Shown here: positions 40,048 to 47,715 of the stretch, in pieces
How positions within the stretch are numbered: position 1 is the stretch's first letter
Layout of the letters: the number at the start of each line of letters is the position of its first letter
NCBI GenBank assembly: GCA_026415035.1
Contig: JAOAHX010000011.1
Coordinates: 17,973-81,972 of the forward strand
DNA from: Thermodesulfobacteriota bacterium
GTDB taxonomy: Bacteria > Desulfobacterota > BSN033 > UBA1163
Length of the DNA stretch: 64,000 nt
Direction of reading: 5' to 3'
The notes under the pieces: model-generated
Told to the model about the DNA's origin: nothing
Databases searched by the model: none
The model's input: only the letters and a program-made list of their open reading frames with translations
Position numbers and translations under genes: made by a program

Positions 40048-41502
40048 TCATGTCCATCTCTGAATGACCACCTTCGTATCGGTGAAGAACTGGATGATCT
40101 CGCGGCCATGGCCTTTGATGTCACCGAAGAAGGACCCCTTGGTCCCGCCGAAGGGGAAGAAGGCCATGGGGGCGGCGATGCCGAGGTTGATGCCCATCAT
40201 GCTGGCCACCGCCCGGTACTTGAATTCTCTGGCCGTCTTTCCGTTCGTCGTATAGATACAGGCGGCATTGCCATATTCGCTCTGTTCGATCAATTTCAGG
40301 CCTTCGTCCAGGTCCCTCACCCGGATGAGGGAGACCACCGGTCCGAAGATCTCCTCTTTGGCAATGGTCATCTCGGGATGGACCTCGTCGAAGATCGTCG
40401 GGCCGACATAGAACCCGTTGGGATATCGCTCTACCTTGATGTCCCGGCCATCGAGGATCAACTTGGCCCCTTCCTGGATTCCCTTCTCAATGTATCCGAG
40501 GACCTTCTCCTTGTGTTTTTTCGAGATGACCGGTCCCATCTGGACCCCTTCTTCGAGGCCGTTTCCGACCCTGAGCGCCTTGGCGGCCGCTACAAATTTC
40601 TCTTTCAACTCCTGATAGACCTCTCCCACCGCGACCAGGACCGAGCCCGAGAGGCACCGTTCACCGGCGCACCCGAAGAAGGAGGTGAGGAGCGAGGGGA
40701 TGTGCCTGTCCAGCTCCGCATCGGGCATCACCAGGATGAAGTTCTTCGCCCCGCCGAGGGACTGGACCCTCTTCCCCGTTTCCCCACAGACTTTATAGAC
40801 GTAGCGCGCCGTCGAGCTTTGGCCCACGAAGGAGATGCCCTTGATGTCCGGATGGTAGAGCATCCCGTTGACCGCCTCCTTTGCCCCATGGACCAGGTTG
40901 ATCACCCCTTCCGGAAAGCCACATTCGTCGATCAACTCGAAGATCCGGGTCTGGGTCATCGGGACCTGTTCGGAGGGTTTGACGATGTAGGTATTCCCGC
41001 AGACCACGGCATAGGGCAAAAACCACCAGGGCACCATGGCCGGGAAGTTGAAGGGAGCGATCACCCCGAAGACGCCCACGGGCTGGCGTTCGGCCGTGCA
41101 GTCGATCCCCTGGGCGACATCTTCGAGGTTGTAGCCGGTCATCAAGGTGGTGACGGCCGTGGCATGTTCGACGTTCTCGATCATCCGTCGCACTTCTCCT
41201 CTGGCCTCGTCAAGGGTCTTGCCCTCCTCGGTGACCAGGATGCGCGAGATATCCTCGAAGGCCTCCTCGAAGAGGTTTTTCAGTTTAAAGAAGTATCTCG
41301 CCCTCGTCAGGGGAGGGGTGCACCGCCATTCCCAATAAGCCTCCTTGGCCGCCTGGACCGCCCGGTCCACGTCCTCCGCCGTGGAAAAGGGGACCTCCCC
41401 GATCTTCTCACCCGTGGCCGGACACCAGATGTCGCCGTACTCCTTCACCTTGGGTTCCACCCATTCTCCGTTGATATAGTTTTTGACCCGTTTGGTGAGC
41501 AC
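40048..41502 (-). CDS. mmsA: Methylmalonate-semialdehyde dehydrogenase (CoA-acylating)
   Basis: A 484-residue aldehyde dehydrogenase that converts methylmalonate or malonate semialdehyde to propionyl- or acetyl-CoA with NAD+ and CoA, in valine and inositol catabolism. The MMSDH signature is clear: I-A-P-F-N-F-P-A-M-V-P-W-W (about 148-160), S-L-G-G-A-K-N near 250, and the catalytic cysteine in F-F-G-C-A-G-E-R-C-L-S. The GTG at 41502 is the start: GGAGG lies 9 bases upstream, and the ATG at 41547 would lie before the transcription start. Valine breakdown agrees with the Liv transporter and kor genes elsewhere in the window. Confidence 0.93.
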   Translation of the reverse strand: MLTKRVKNYINGEWVEPKVKEYGDIWCPATGEKIGEVPFSTAEDVDRAVQAAKEAYWEWRCTPPLTRARYFFKLKNLFEEAFEDISRILVTEEGKTLDEARGEVRRMIENVEHATAVTTLMTGYNLEDVAQGIDCTAERQPVGVFGVIAPFNFPAMVPWWFLPYAVVCGNTYIVKPSEQVPMTQTRIFELIDECGFPEGVINLVHGAKEAVNGMLYHPDIKGISFVGQSSTARYVYKVCGETGKRVQSLGGAKNFILVMPDAELDRHIPSLLTSFFGCAGERCLSGSVLVAVGEVYQELKEKFVAAAKALRVGNGLEEGVQMGPVISKKHKEKVLGYIEKGIQEGAKLILDGRDIKVERYPNGFYVGPTIFDEVHPEMTIAKEEIFGPVVSLIRVRDLDEGLKLIEQSEYGNAACIYTTNGKTAREFKYRAVASMMGINLGIAAPMAFFPFGGTKGSFFGDIKGHGREIIQFFTDTKVVIQRWT

Positions 41503-41547
41503 TCCCGTTTTCCTCCCGATCGAGCTTGATTTATTTCGAACCTTCAT

Positions 41548-41576
41548 AATATACTTGGTCGAGACCGTTTTGTAAA
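41548..41576 (-). promoter_or_regulatory. Sigma-70 promoter of the mmsA group
   Basis: Minus-strand TTTACA (41571-41576), 17 bases, TATATT (41548-41553), five of six matches in both boxes. Start expected near 41541, which excludes the upstream ATG. Confidence 0.7.
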
Positions 41577-41610
41577 GATCGCCTTCCTTCCCGATGGGCC
41601 TGTTTCCGAG

Positions 41611-42846
41611 ATGGCGTATCCGACCGGATTCCGAAGATTCCTCCTCTTCCTCGTCCTTTCCTCCTTATTCGTCCTTTCTCAATTTTATCGGGTCTCCAAT
41701 GCGGTGATCGCACCCAACCTGATCCAAGACCTGAGGCTCAACGCGGAGATGCTGGGCCTCCTCGGCGGCGCCTTCTTTTACGCCTTTACCCTCCTCCAGA
41801 TTCCCATGGGGCCGATGTTAGACCGGATCGGACCACGATGGATCATGTCCGCCTCCTGTATGATCGGGGCTACCGGGGCCGTCCTGTTCTCTTTCGGAGA
41901 AGATTTTCCCACGGTTCTCGCCGGACGGATCCTGATCGGGGCCGGGATGGCCCCCATGCTGATGGGCGCCTTTAAGGCCTTTACGCTTCACTTTCCCCCG
42001 AACCAGTTCGCCACCCTGGTGGGGATGATCTCAGCGGTGGGCACCCTCGGAAATATCTTTGCCGCCTCGCCCCTGGCCTATTTCACCTCGGCCATTGGAT
42101 GGAGGAAGACCTTCTTCTTGACGGGATTGGTAACGCTTCTTCTGGGGTTTCTGATCTTCTGGGCCCTGAGGACGAAAAACGGGGAAGGGGGGGCTCCGTC
42201 TGCCCCTGAGGAAACCGGGATGAGCGTTTGGCAATCGATACGCCTCATCCTTCGTTCCCTTGCCTTCTGGCAATTGGGGGTTTTAGCCTTTTTCCGATAC
42301 GGGACGTTCGTCAGCCTCCAGGGGTTGTGGCTGGGACCTTATCTGATCTCCATCAAGGGGTTTTCACCGCTTGAGGCCGGCAACCTGATCATCCTGCTGG
42401 CCATCGGGATCATCGCCGGGAGTCCCATCGGCGGCCGTCTTTCGGATCGTTATCTCCGATCCCGCAAAGGGGTCGCCTTAACCGGGTTGAGCCTCTACTG
42501 CCTGAGCCTTCTCCCCCTCAGCGGATTTTGGAAGATCGACCATCCTATTCTGTTCGGTCTGATCCTCTTTTCGATCGGTTTTTTCCATGGCTTCGGAATG
42601 TTGATCTACGCCCATGCGAAAGATCTCTTTCCCATCACCATCTCGGGAACGGTGATGACCTATATCAACTTCTTCACCATGGCAGGGGCCGCCCTCTTCA
42701 TGCCTTTCTTGGGAAGGGTGATCGAGGCCTTTCCCAAGACGGGGGACTCCTATCCTGCCGAGGCCTACCATCTCGCCTTTTTTATCTGCTTTTTAGGGAT
42801 GACCTCCAGCGTTCTCTTCTACGCCTTCTCGAAGGGCCGAAGATAG
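41611..42846 (+). CDS. Major facilitator superfamily transporter
   Basis: A 411-residue inner-membrane carrier with about twelve helices. The MFS loop-2/3 motif appears as G-P-M-L-D-R-I-G-P-R (about 66-75), repeated in the second half as G-G-R-L-S-D-R-Y-L-R-S-R (about 273-284). The start Q-F-Y-R-V-S-N-A-V-I-A-P is typical of the nitrate/sugar-phosphate/organic-anion group. Substrate not determinable. It is divergent from mmsA and followed by the UGA-containing small gene and the superoxide dismutase gene. Confidence 0.88.
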   Translation: MAYPTGFRRFLLFLVLSSLFVLSQFYRVSNAVIAPNLIQDLRLNAEMLGLLGGAFFYAFTLLQIPMGPMLDRIGPRWIMSASCMIGATGAVLFSFGEDFPTVLAGRILIGAGMAPMLMGAFKAFTLHFPPNQFATLVGMISAVGTLGNIFAASPLAYFTSAIGWRKTFFLTGLVTLLLGFLIFWALRTKNGEGGAPSAPEETGMSVWQSIRLILRSLAFWQLGVLAFFRYGTFVSLQGLWLGPYLISIKGFSPLEAGNLIILLAIGIIAGSPIGGRLSDRYLRSRKGVALTGLSLYCLSLLPLSGFWKIDHPILFGLILFSIGFFHGFGMLIYAHAKDLFPITISGTVMTYINFFTMAGAALFMPFLGRVIEAFPKTGDSYPAEAYHLAFFICFLGMTSSVLFYAFSKGRR

Positions 42847-42923
42847 TCCGGCCCCGACGCTCCCCCCTCTCTCCTTGATTTCACCCCCTTTCAATGCTAA
42901 CCTTTAGAAAGAGGGGGCATGGG

Positions 42924-43085
42924 ATGGTCTTGAAAATCTTTTTGGGGATGCTTGTCGGAGGGCTTGGGGGTTTTCTCCTCAGCTTCCTGACCCGTTCGAT
43001 CGGAAGCGCCTGAACGCTTACCTGCAACCCCTACGTGAGCGTCGCGATCGGCGCTCTCATCGGGTTGTTCTGGGCCTTAGGTTAA
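42924..43085 (+). CDS. Probable selenoprotein: small membrane protein with in-frame UGA (53 residues, DUF6132-like)
   Basis: A 53-codon frame with a single in-frame TGA at codon 30 (43011-43013). Translated with selenocysteine (U), the middle reads S-I-G-S-A-U-T-L-T-C-N-P-Y. Small DUF6132-type membrane proteins carry C-P-I-T-S-N-P-Y here, so U falls on a conserved cysteine. Hydrophobic helices lie on both sides (about 4-22 and 37-51), and the glycine pattern (G-x-x-x-G-G, I-G-A-L-I-G) continues across the UGA. GAGGGGG is 6 bases before the ATG. Two stem-loops follow the UGA. It is between the MFS and SOD genes on the same strand. A plain nonsense mutation is the alternative, but both halves keep the family pattern. 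Confidence 0.7.
43014..43056 (+). promoter_or_regulatory. Candidate bacterial SECIS element
   Basis: Two overlapping hairpins follow the UGA. Hairpin A pairs 43014-43021 (ACGCTTAC) with 43035-43042, 8 bp with a 13-base loop. Hairpin B pairs 43037-43044 (GAGCGTCG) with 43049-43056 (CGGCGCTC), 8 bp with loop CGAU that starts 31 bases after the UGA. Hairpin B meets the general bacterial SECIS rule of a short apical loop with an early G about 16-37 bases from the UGA. Confidence 0.6.
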
Positions 43086-43108
43086 GGCCCCGACCATCGG
43101 AGGGGACC

Positions 43109-43816
43109 ATGAAAAAAGGAGGGAGGGGCAGGTTCGAATTAAGTCGCCGCGGGTTTTTACAGGTCTTCGGTCTCGGGGGCCTTGTATTTTTCTCGGGAGG
43201 GCCCGGCCTTTCCTTTGCCCAGGGTCCGATAGGGGAGAAAAAATACGTGGCCAGGGATTACAGCCGGCTCATCGGGATGGAGGGGTTCAGCGAACCCCTC
43301 CTCAGGAACCATTTCGCCCTTTATCAGGGTTATGTCACAAACACCAATCGTCTCCTGGAGATCCTGGCTCAGATGCTCCGAGACGGAAGGGCAGGGTCGC
43401 CCGAATATGCAGAGATGAAGAGGCGATTGGGTTGGGAATTCAATGGCATGAGGCTCCACGAATATTACTTCGAAAACCTGGGGGGCAAGGGAGGGCCCGA
43501 CAGGACGGGAAAACTCTACAAGAGGATCGCCGACGAATTTGGAGGATATGACCTCTGGGAGAGGGATTTTAAGGCGACCGGGATGATGCGGGGGATTGGA
43601 TGGGCGATCCTCTATCAAGACCCCCAGACCGGAAGGCTTTTCAACTTCTGGATCAACGAACACGAGGTCGGCCACCCCGCGGCCGCAAATCCCCTCTTGG
43701 TCCTCGACGTCTTCGAACATGCCTTCATGCTCGATTATGGATTGAGGCGAGGCGACTACATCGAGGCCTTCTTCAAGAACATCGACTGGAAGGCCGTGGA
43801 GGCCCGGTTGAAGTGA
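43109..43816 (+). CDS. Iron/manganese superoxide dismutase with Tat signal peptide
   Basis: A 235-residue enzyme that converts superoxide to oxygen and peroxide. The N-terminus has a twin-arginine signal (S12-R-R-G-F-L-Q, hydrophobic 18-30, A-Q-G site near 38), so it is exported folded to the periplasm, which is unusual for this family in strict anaerobes. Metal ligands are in order: H68, H117 (M-R-L-H-E-Y-Y), D200 and H204 in V-L-D-V-F-E-H-A-F. GGAGGGG lies just before the ATG. The gene is 23 bases after the UGA-containing gene. Metal (Fe or Mn) cannot be read from this. Confidence 0.92.
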   Translation: MKKGGRGRFELSRRGFLQVFGLGGLVFFSGGPGLSFAQGPIGEKKYVARDYSRLIGMEGFSEPLLRNHFALYQGYVTNTNRLLEILAQMLRDGRAGSPEYAEMKRRLGWEFNGMRLHEYYFENLGGKGGPDRTGKLYKRIADEFGGYDLWERDFKATGMMRGIGWAILYQDPQTGRLFNFWINEHEVGHPAAANPLLVLDVFEHAFMLDYGLRRGDYIEAFFKNIDWKAVEARLK

Positions 43817-43825
43817 CCCCCCTCC

Positions 43826-44437
43826 TCATCGGGTCAATTTGAGAGCGATGGTGGCCACATGCCTTCCTTGGAACCTCGCGGCGGCCAGCTCGTTCTCGCT
43901 CGGCATCCGTTCTCCCTGCCCGCCGGCGATGGTGGAGGCCCCGTACGGTGAGCCCCCCGTGATCTCATCGATCCGCAACTGCCCCTGAAAACTGTAAGGG
44001 AGTCCCACGACGACCATCCCGTGATGGAGGAGGGTGATGTGAAAACTGAGGAGGGTCGATTCCTGACCGCCGTGCTGGGTCGCAGAACTGGTAAAGACGC
44101 TTCCGACCTTCCCGATCAAGGCGCCCTTTGCCCAGAGCTGCCCCGTCGCATCGAGAAACTGGCGCATCTGGCCGCACATGTTTCCGAAACGGGTCGGTGT
44201 TCCGAAGAGGATGGCATCCGCGGAGGCCAGTTCGTCGACCTGGCAGATCGGGATGTGAGCGAAGGTCTTCTGGGCCTCGAGCGCGCCCATCTTCTTGAGC
44301 ACCTCCTCCGGCAACGTCTCGGGGACCCTCCGCATTTCGACCACCGCTCCGGGGACCTCCCTGGCTCCCTCCGCAACGGCCTCGGCAAGGCGATGGACGT
44401 GACCATACAGGGAGTAGTAAACGACCAATACCTTCAT
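43826..44437 (-). CDS. wrbA: NAD(P)H:quinone oxidoreductase WrbA
   Basis: A 203-residue flavodoxin-like FMN protein that reduces quinones by two electrons and so avoids semiquinone radicals. The phosphate loop is Y-Y-S-L-Y-G-H-V (7-14), and the family signatures G-T-P-T-R-F-G-N-M (about 78-86) and [11 protein letters not shown] (about 115-125) are intact, as is G-S-P-Y-G-A-S-T near 160. It converges on the superoxide dismutase gene (9-base gap). A GAGG-type site stands before the ATG. Confidence 0.95.
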   Translation of the reverse strand: MKVLVVYYSLYGHVHRLAEAVAEGAREVPGAVVEMRRVPETLPEEVLKKMGALEAQKTFAHIPICQVDELASADAILFGTPTRFGNMCGQMRQFLDATGQLWAKGALIGKVGSVFTSSATQHGGQESTLLSFHITLLHHGMVVVGLPYSFQGQLRIDEITGGSPYGASTIAGGQGERMPSENELAAARFQGRHVATIALKLTR

Positions 44438-44482
44438 CTTCTCTGCCTCCTTTCTATCGATCCCCCCATCCGAGACGATGGC

Positions 44483-45271
44483 TCAGGGGGAGAGGGCCGA
44501 TGATTCTTTGACGAACCGGCCGATCGCATCGAAATATCGCTTCAACCCAACGATCAGGATGTCATTATGGGTTGCCCCTGGAATCATGAGGAGCTCCTTC
44601 TTCTCCGACCCGAGATGGCGGTAGAGGTCTTCGGCCTCCTCGAAGGGGACGAGGGTATCGTTCTGGCCGTGAAGAATGAGCGTGGGAAGCCTGATCTGTT
44701 CGATCATCCCCACACAGGCCCGATCGATCTCCTCGAGGGGGCTTAAGGGCGCCGGAATTCCGAGGTGGCGGATGATCCGGACCACGCTCGTAAAGCCGCT
44801 CTCGATCAGCATGCCCCGGAAAGAATCTTGATGGCGATAGGCCAGTTCGATGGCGGAGATGCTTCCGAGAGATCTTCCCATCACATAGAGGCCAGGATGG
44901 GCGTTTCTCTTCCGTAATTCTTCCCTGACGGCCTCGAGGATCTTGGGGGCATCAGAGACGAGGTCGGTCAGGGTAGGCGTGCCCGTGCTGGCCCCGTATC
45001 CCCGATAATCGGCCACGATCAGATTGGTCCCCTTCTGATGGTAGAAGAAGGCGGTCCCGTCGTAATCGCTTGCGACCTCACCGTTTCCATGAAAGAACAG
45101 GATCGATGGCCATTCCGGTCGGCCCAGGTAGAAGCGGCAGGCGACCGAGACCGAGGGGCCCACCGGGACCATGAGATCGAACCCGTTGGCCGGGCAGGGG
45201 GTCACCTCTTTTCGCGGGTAGAAGATGAAGGAAAGTAGGAGTGGATGGTCGAGCAGGGTGTAGTCCGGCAT
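44483..45271 (-). CDS. Alpha/beta-hydrolase fold protein
   Basis: A 262-residue serine hydrolase with the fold's hallmarks: oxyanion strand F-F-H-G-N-G-E near residue 58, nucleophile elbow G-R-S-L-G-S (about 133-138), acid D in H-G-Q-N-D-T near 203, and base H in G-A-T-H-N-D near 236. No signal peptide. It resembles the BEM46/YfhR-type family; substrate unknown. The ATG at 45271 is chosen; the frame is open upstream but overlaps the nitroreductase gene. The ATG lies upstream of the stop of that gene by 33 bases, not overlapping in frame. Confidence 0.82.
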   Translation of the reverse strand: MPDYTLLDHPLLLSFIFYPRKEVTPCPANGFDLMVPVGPSVSVACRFYLGRPEWPSILFFHGNGEVASDYDGTAFFYHQKGTNLIVADYRGYGASTGTPTLTDLVSDAPKILEAVREELRKRNAHPGLYVMGRSLGSISAIELAYRHQDSFRGMLIESGFTSVVRIIRHLGIPAPLSPLEEIDRACVGMIEQIRLPTLILHGQNDTLVPFEEAEDLYRHLGSEKKELLMIPGATHNDILIVGLKRYFDAIGRFVKESSALSP

Positions 45272-45302
45272 GGCCACTCTCTTTTTCGTCAAACAGGAGA
45301 GA

Positions 45303-45896
45303 TCAAACCTTTCCCACCGGGATGATGTAAAGAGGGTCCTCCTCGATGCCGAGGATCTCCTTGACCCGTGCATCGTCAAAGGCGCCGATCATGACCGTGC
45401 CCATCCCCAGGCCGACCGCCTGGAGAGAAACATTCTGTCCCACATGGCCCACCTCCATGTGGACATAACGGATCCCCCTCTGACCGTAAGCACGGGTGGT
45501 TCGATGATAATCGGCGGCGATGACGAGGCTCACCGGAGCTCGCTCGATCATCCTCTGATCAAGGGAGGCCCGGCAGAGGGCTTTTCTAAGATCCTGATCT
45601 TTTATCTCCTCCAGGCTATGCTTCGGGACGGAGTAGTGATAGAGACCAGGCTTGAGCCCTTCTGCTTCTCCGGCCACCAGGTAAATCTCAAGGGGATAGG
45701 TCGCTCCTGCAGAGGGGGCGGTCCTGCGGTGGAGATTCTTTCCCATGGCAGACCAGAGGAGCTGCGCCACCTCCTGCAGCCGGAGACCCGCCTTTTGATA
45801 ATCCCTCACCGATCTCCTCTGGTTGAGGACCTCCTCAATGGAGATCGACCCTCTGTCGAAAGGCTTCGGGAGCTTCACTTCTCGGCTCACGGCCAC
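45303..45896 (-). CDS. Nitroreductase-family protein (SagB-type dehydrogenase)
   Basis: A 197-residue FMN-dependent oxidoreductase. The start of the FMN-binding part is visible as R-R-S-V-R-D-Y (27-33), then A-P-S-A-G-A-T-Y-P-L-E-I-Y (about 61-73), the SagB-type motif with the tyrosine and proline after the glycine, and G-H-V-G-Q-N-V-S-L-Q-A-V-G-L-G near 150. SagB proteins oxidise azoline rings in thiazole/oxazole peptides, but stand-alone homologues like this occur widely without a cyclodehydratase, as here. The gene follows the M28 peptidase by 4 bases. Confidence 0.88.
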   Translation of the reverse strand: MAVSREVKLPKPFDRGSISIEEVLNQRRSVRDYQKAGLRLQEVAQLLWSAMGKNLHRRTAPSAGATYPLEIYLVAGEAEGLKPGLYHYSVPKHSLEEIKDQDLRKALCRASLDQRMIERAPVSLVIAADYHRTTRAYGQRGIRYVHMEVGHVGQNVSLQAVGLGMGTVMIGAFDDARVKEILGIEEDPLYIIPVGKV

Positions 45897-45900
45897 CCTC

Positions 45901-46773
45901 CTACATTTCCAACAATGTCCCTTGGAGACCCTTGACCACCTCGGCCATCTTGTCGAAATCGAGGGTCTCGATCCGATCCGTCTCCTGGTGGTAATGGGGG
46001 TTTCTGAAGAAGGAAGTATCGGTCACCATGATGGCCTTGAACCCATGGTGCCAGAACGAGGAATTGTCCGAAAGGTTGATCCCTCCGAAGAACTCGGGGC
46101 CGGTCAGGGACCTGACGTCCAGGGAGGCATGTCTCTTGATCCCCTTCCTGAAGAGGGAGACGTATTTGGCTGACCGAAAATTCCCGACCACCCCGATAAA
46201 ATCGGCCCTTTCGGGGTAGAAGTGTCTCATAATCGGAAGGGGGTAGTTTTGAATTGGGTCTGGCCGGAAGTAACCGATCATCTCGAGCGAGACCATCACC
46301 TCGACGGGACGGCAGGCCTCTTTGAGGGTTTTAGCCAAGACCATGCTCCCCATGTTAGAGAATCCGAAACAGGGCGGCTCCTCATTGGCGAAGGCGACGA
46401 AGAGGAGGGTCTTTCGGCTCGGAAGGTCTCGGAGGAGCCTGGCCAGTTCAAGGAGGCCTGCCACGGCTGAGGCGTTGTCGTCTGCCCCCGGCGTGCCAGG
46501 AACCGTATCGTAATGGGCGCCGATGACCACCGTGGCCTCCTCCTTCCCCCTCTTTTCGGCGATCAGGTTGGAGACCGTCTTTCCATAACAGGGGTAGGTC
46601 TGGCGCTCGACCGGATAACCGTCAGCGAACAATGCCGATTCAATATAGTTGGCCGCCTCTTGGAGAGAATCTCCCTTCCAGAGATGGCGCTCGCCGATCG
46701 TGACGGCGAGCGATTCCACATGACGGTAGAGATGCTCCATCACCTTCTCTTTATGAAACGGAAAAGGCACCAT
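45901..46773 (-). CDS. M28-family zinc aminopeptidase-like protein
   Basis: A 290-residue protein with the M28 metal-site sequence: H in G-A-H-Y-D-T-V-P (about 86-93), bridging D in G-A-D-D-N-A-S-A near 99, E-E in A-N-E-E-P near 129, E in S-L-E-M-I-G near 163, and the last H in H-Y-H-Q-E-T-D near 264. No signal peptide is clear, so it may work in the cytoplasm. The start is uncertain: ATG 46773 follows GGGAGG with almost no spacer, and an ATG 33 bases downstream has GAAGG 2 bases before it. Confidence 0.85.
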   Translation of the reverse strand: MVPFPFHKEKVMEHLYRHVESLAVTIGERHLWKGDSLQEAANYIESALFADGYPVERQTYPCYGKTVSNLIAEKRGKEEATVVIGAHYDTVPGTPGADDNASAVAGLLELARLLRDLPSRKTLLFVAFANEEPPCFGFSNMGSMVLAKTLKEACRPVEVMVSLEMIGYFRPDPIQNYPLPIMRHFYPERADFIGVVGNFRSAKYVSLFRKGIKRHASLDVRSLTGPEFFGGINLSDNSSFWHHGFKAIMVTDTSFFRNPHYHQETDRIETLDFDKMAEVVKGLQGTLLEM

Positions 46774-46943
46774 CCTCCCAATTTTACTCCATTTGGGTCC
46801 TCTCTTCCACCCTTCCCGTCCAACCGGGTCTATTATCTCGGACCCTGGGGACGGGGCCTCTGGCCGAGGGTCGATCCAGGGCAGGGGCGAAGGCGACGAC
46901 CGGAGGTCCTTAAAAGATTTCGCCTCCGAAGCCCTTCGCCCGC

Positions 46944-46972
46944 TTGAAATGGTCCCCATGTTTCATTATAAT
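46944..46972 (+). promoter_or_regulatory. Sigma-70 promoter of the coiled-coil lipoprotein gene
   Basis: TTGAAA (46944-46949), 17 bases, TATAAT (46967-46972), a very good match. It confirms the downstream ATG at 47016 as start. Confidence 0.75.
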
Positions 46973-47015
46973 TCCTAACGGCTTATCAATTCCGTGTCAA
47001 AGGAGGTATGGGCTG

Positions 47016-47603
47016 ATGAGAACGGTAAGGGTATGGGTCTGTCTCACTCTGGTGATCGCGTTAGGGTTGATAGGATCGGGGTGTGCCAAGCCACCGGAGG
47101 CAGAGCGGGAAGCGGCCAAGAAGGCCATGGAGGCGGCAGTTTCGGCGGGTGCTGAGAAATATGCCGGGCCGGATTTCGAGGCGGAGAAGAAAACCTGGGA
47201 CACTGCAGAGTCCCAGATGAAGGAGAAGAAGTATAAAGAGGCCAAAGAAGGCTACGTTAATGCCAAGGCCGGTTTTGAAAAGGCGGCCTCGGCGGTCGCC
47301 GCGGGTAAGAAGGCGTTGACGGAGGAGGCCAATGCGCTCCTTGGCCAGCTCGAGTCGGCTTGGAAAGACTTGGAAGCCACTGCCAAAAAGCTGGAGAAGC
47401 AGCTGAAGGAGAAAAAGGAGGCCTGGGCCGGAGAGGTTAAAGCAATCCAGGAAGGGCTGGCAAAGGCAAAGGAGCTGATCCCTACCGATCCCGCAGGGGC
47501 GAAGGCCAAGCTGGAAGAGGTCAAGGGAGTGATCGAAAAGTGGGGCCAAACCTTCAAGGAGTTAACGGCCCCTGGGGCGAAACCGGCACCGGCTAAGAAA
47601 TAA
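47016..47603 (+). CDS. Coiled-coil lipoprotein (195 residues), unknown function
   Basis: A lipoprotein with an N-terminal signal and lipobox L-I-G-S-G-C (cleaved before C24 or so) and then an almost wholly helical, A/K/E-rich body (heptad-like, about 30-185) ending in a K/P-rich tail (G-A-K-P-A-P-A-K-K). No catalytic motif is visible. It may anchor in the outer membrane or act as a periplasmic spacer. AAAGGAGGT is 8 bases before the ATG. It is a single-gene unit with its own strong promoter and terminator, a sign of high expression. Confidence 0.75.
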   Translation: MRTVRVWVCLTLVIALGLIGSGCAKPPEAEREAAKKAMEAAVSAGAEKYAGPDFEAEKKTWDTAESQMKEKKYKEAKEGYVNAKAGFEKAASAVAAGKKALTEEANALLGQLESAWKDLEATAKKLEKQLKEKKEAWAGEVKAIQEGLAKAKELIPTDPAGAKAKLEEVKGVIEKWGQTFKELTAPGAKPAPAKK

Positions 47604-47624
47604 GACGATTTCTTAAAAGGATCG

Positions 47625-47676
47625 AAAGGGCTTTACGGGACGATCTTCGGGATCGTTTCGTAAAGCCCTTTTCTTT
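47625..47676 (+). terminator. Strong terminator of the lipoprotein gene
   Basis: AAAGGGCTTTACG and CGTAAAGCCCTTT, with an inner GACGATC-TTCG-GGATCGT stem and TTTTCTTT afterwards, form a long nearly perfect hairpin 21 bases after the stop. Confidence 0.9.
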
Positions 47677-47715
47677 CCCGGGGGCTTTGGGGGTGTAAGC
47701 CGGGGGCAAAGGGCC

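Noticed and set aside
41503..41547. ATG start for mmsA
   Set aside because: It falls between the -10 box and the expected transcription start and has no ribosome site.
42924..43085. Simple pseudogene with a nonsense codon
   Set aside because: Both halves keep the expected membrane and motif pattern, the UGA falls on a conserved cysteine position and SECIS-like hairpins follow; pseudogene remains possible but is second choice.
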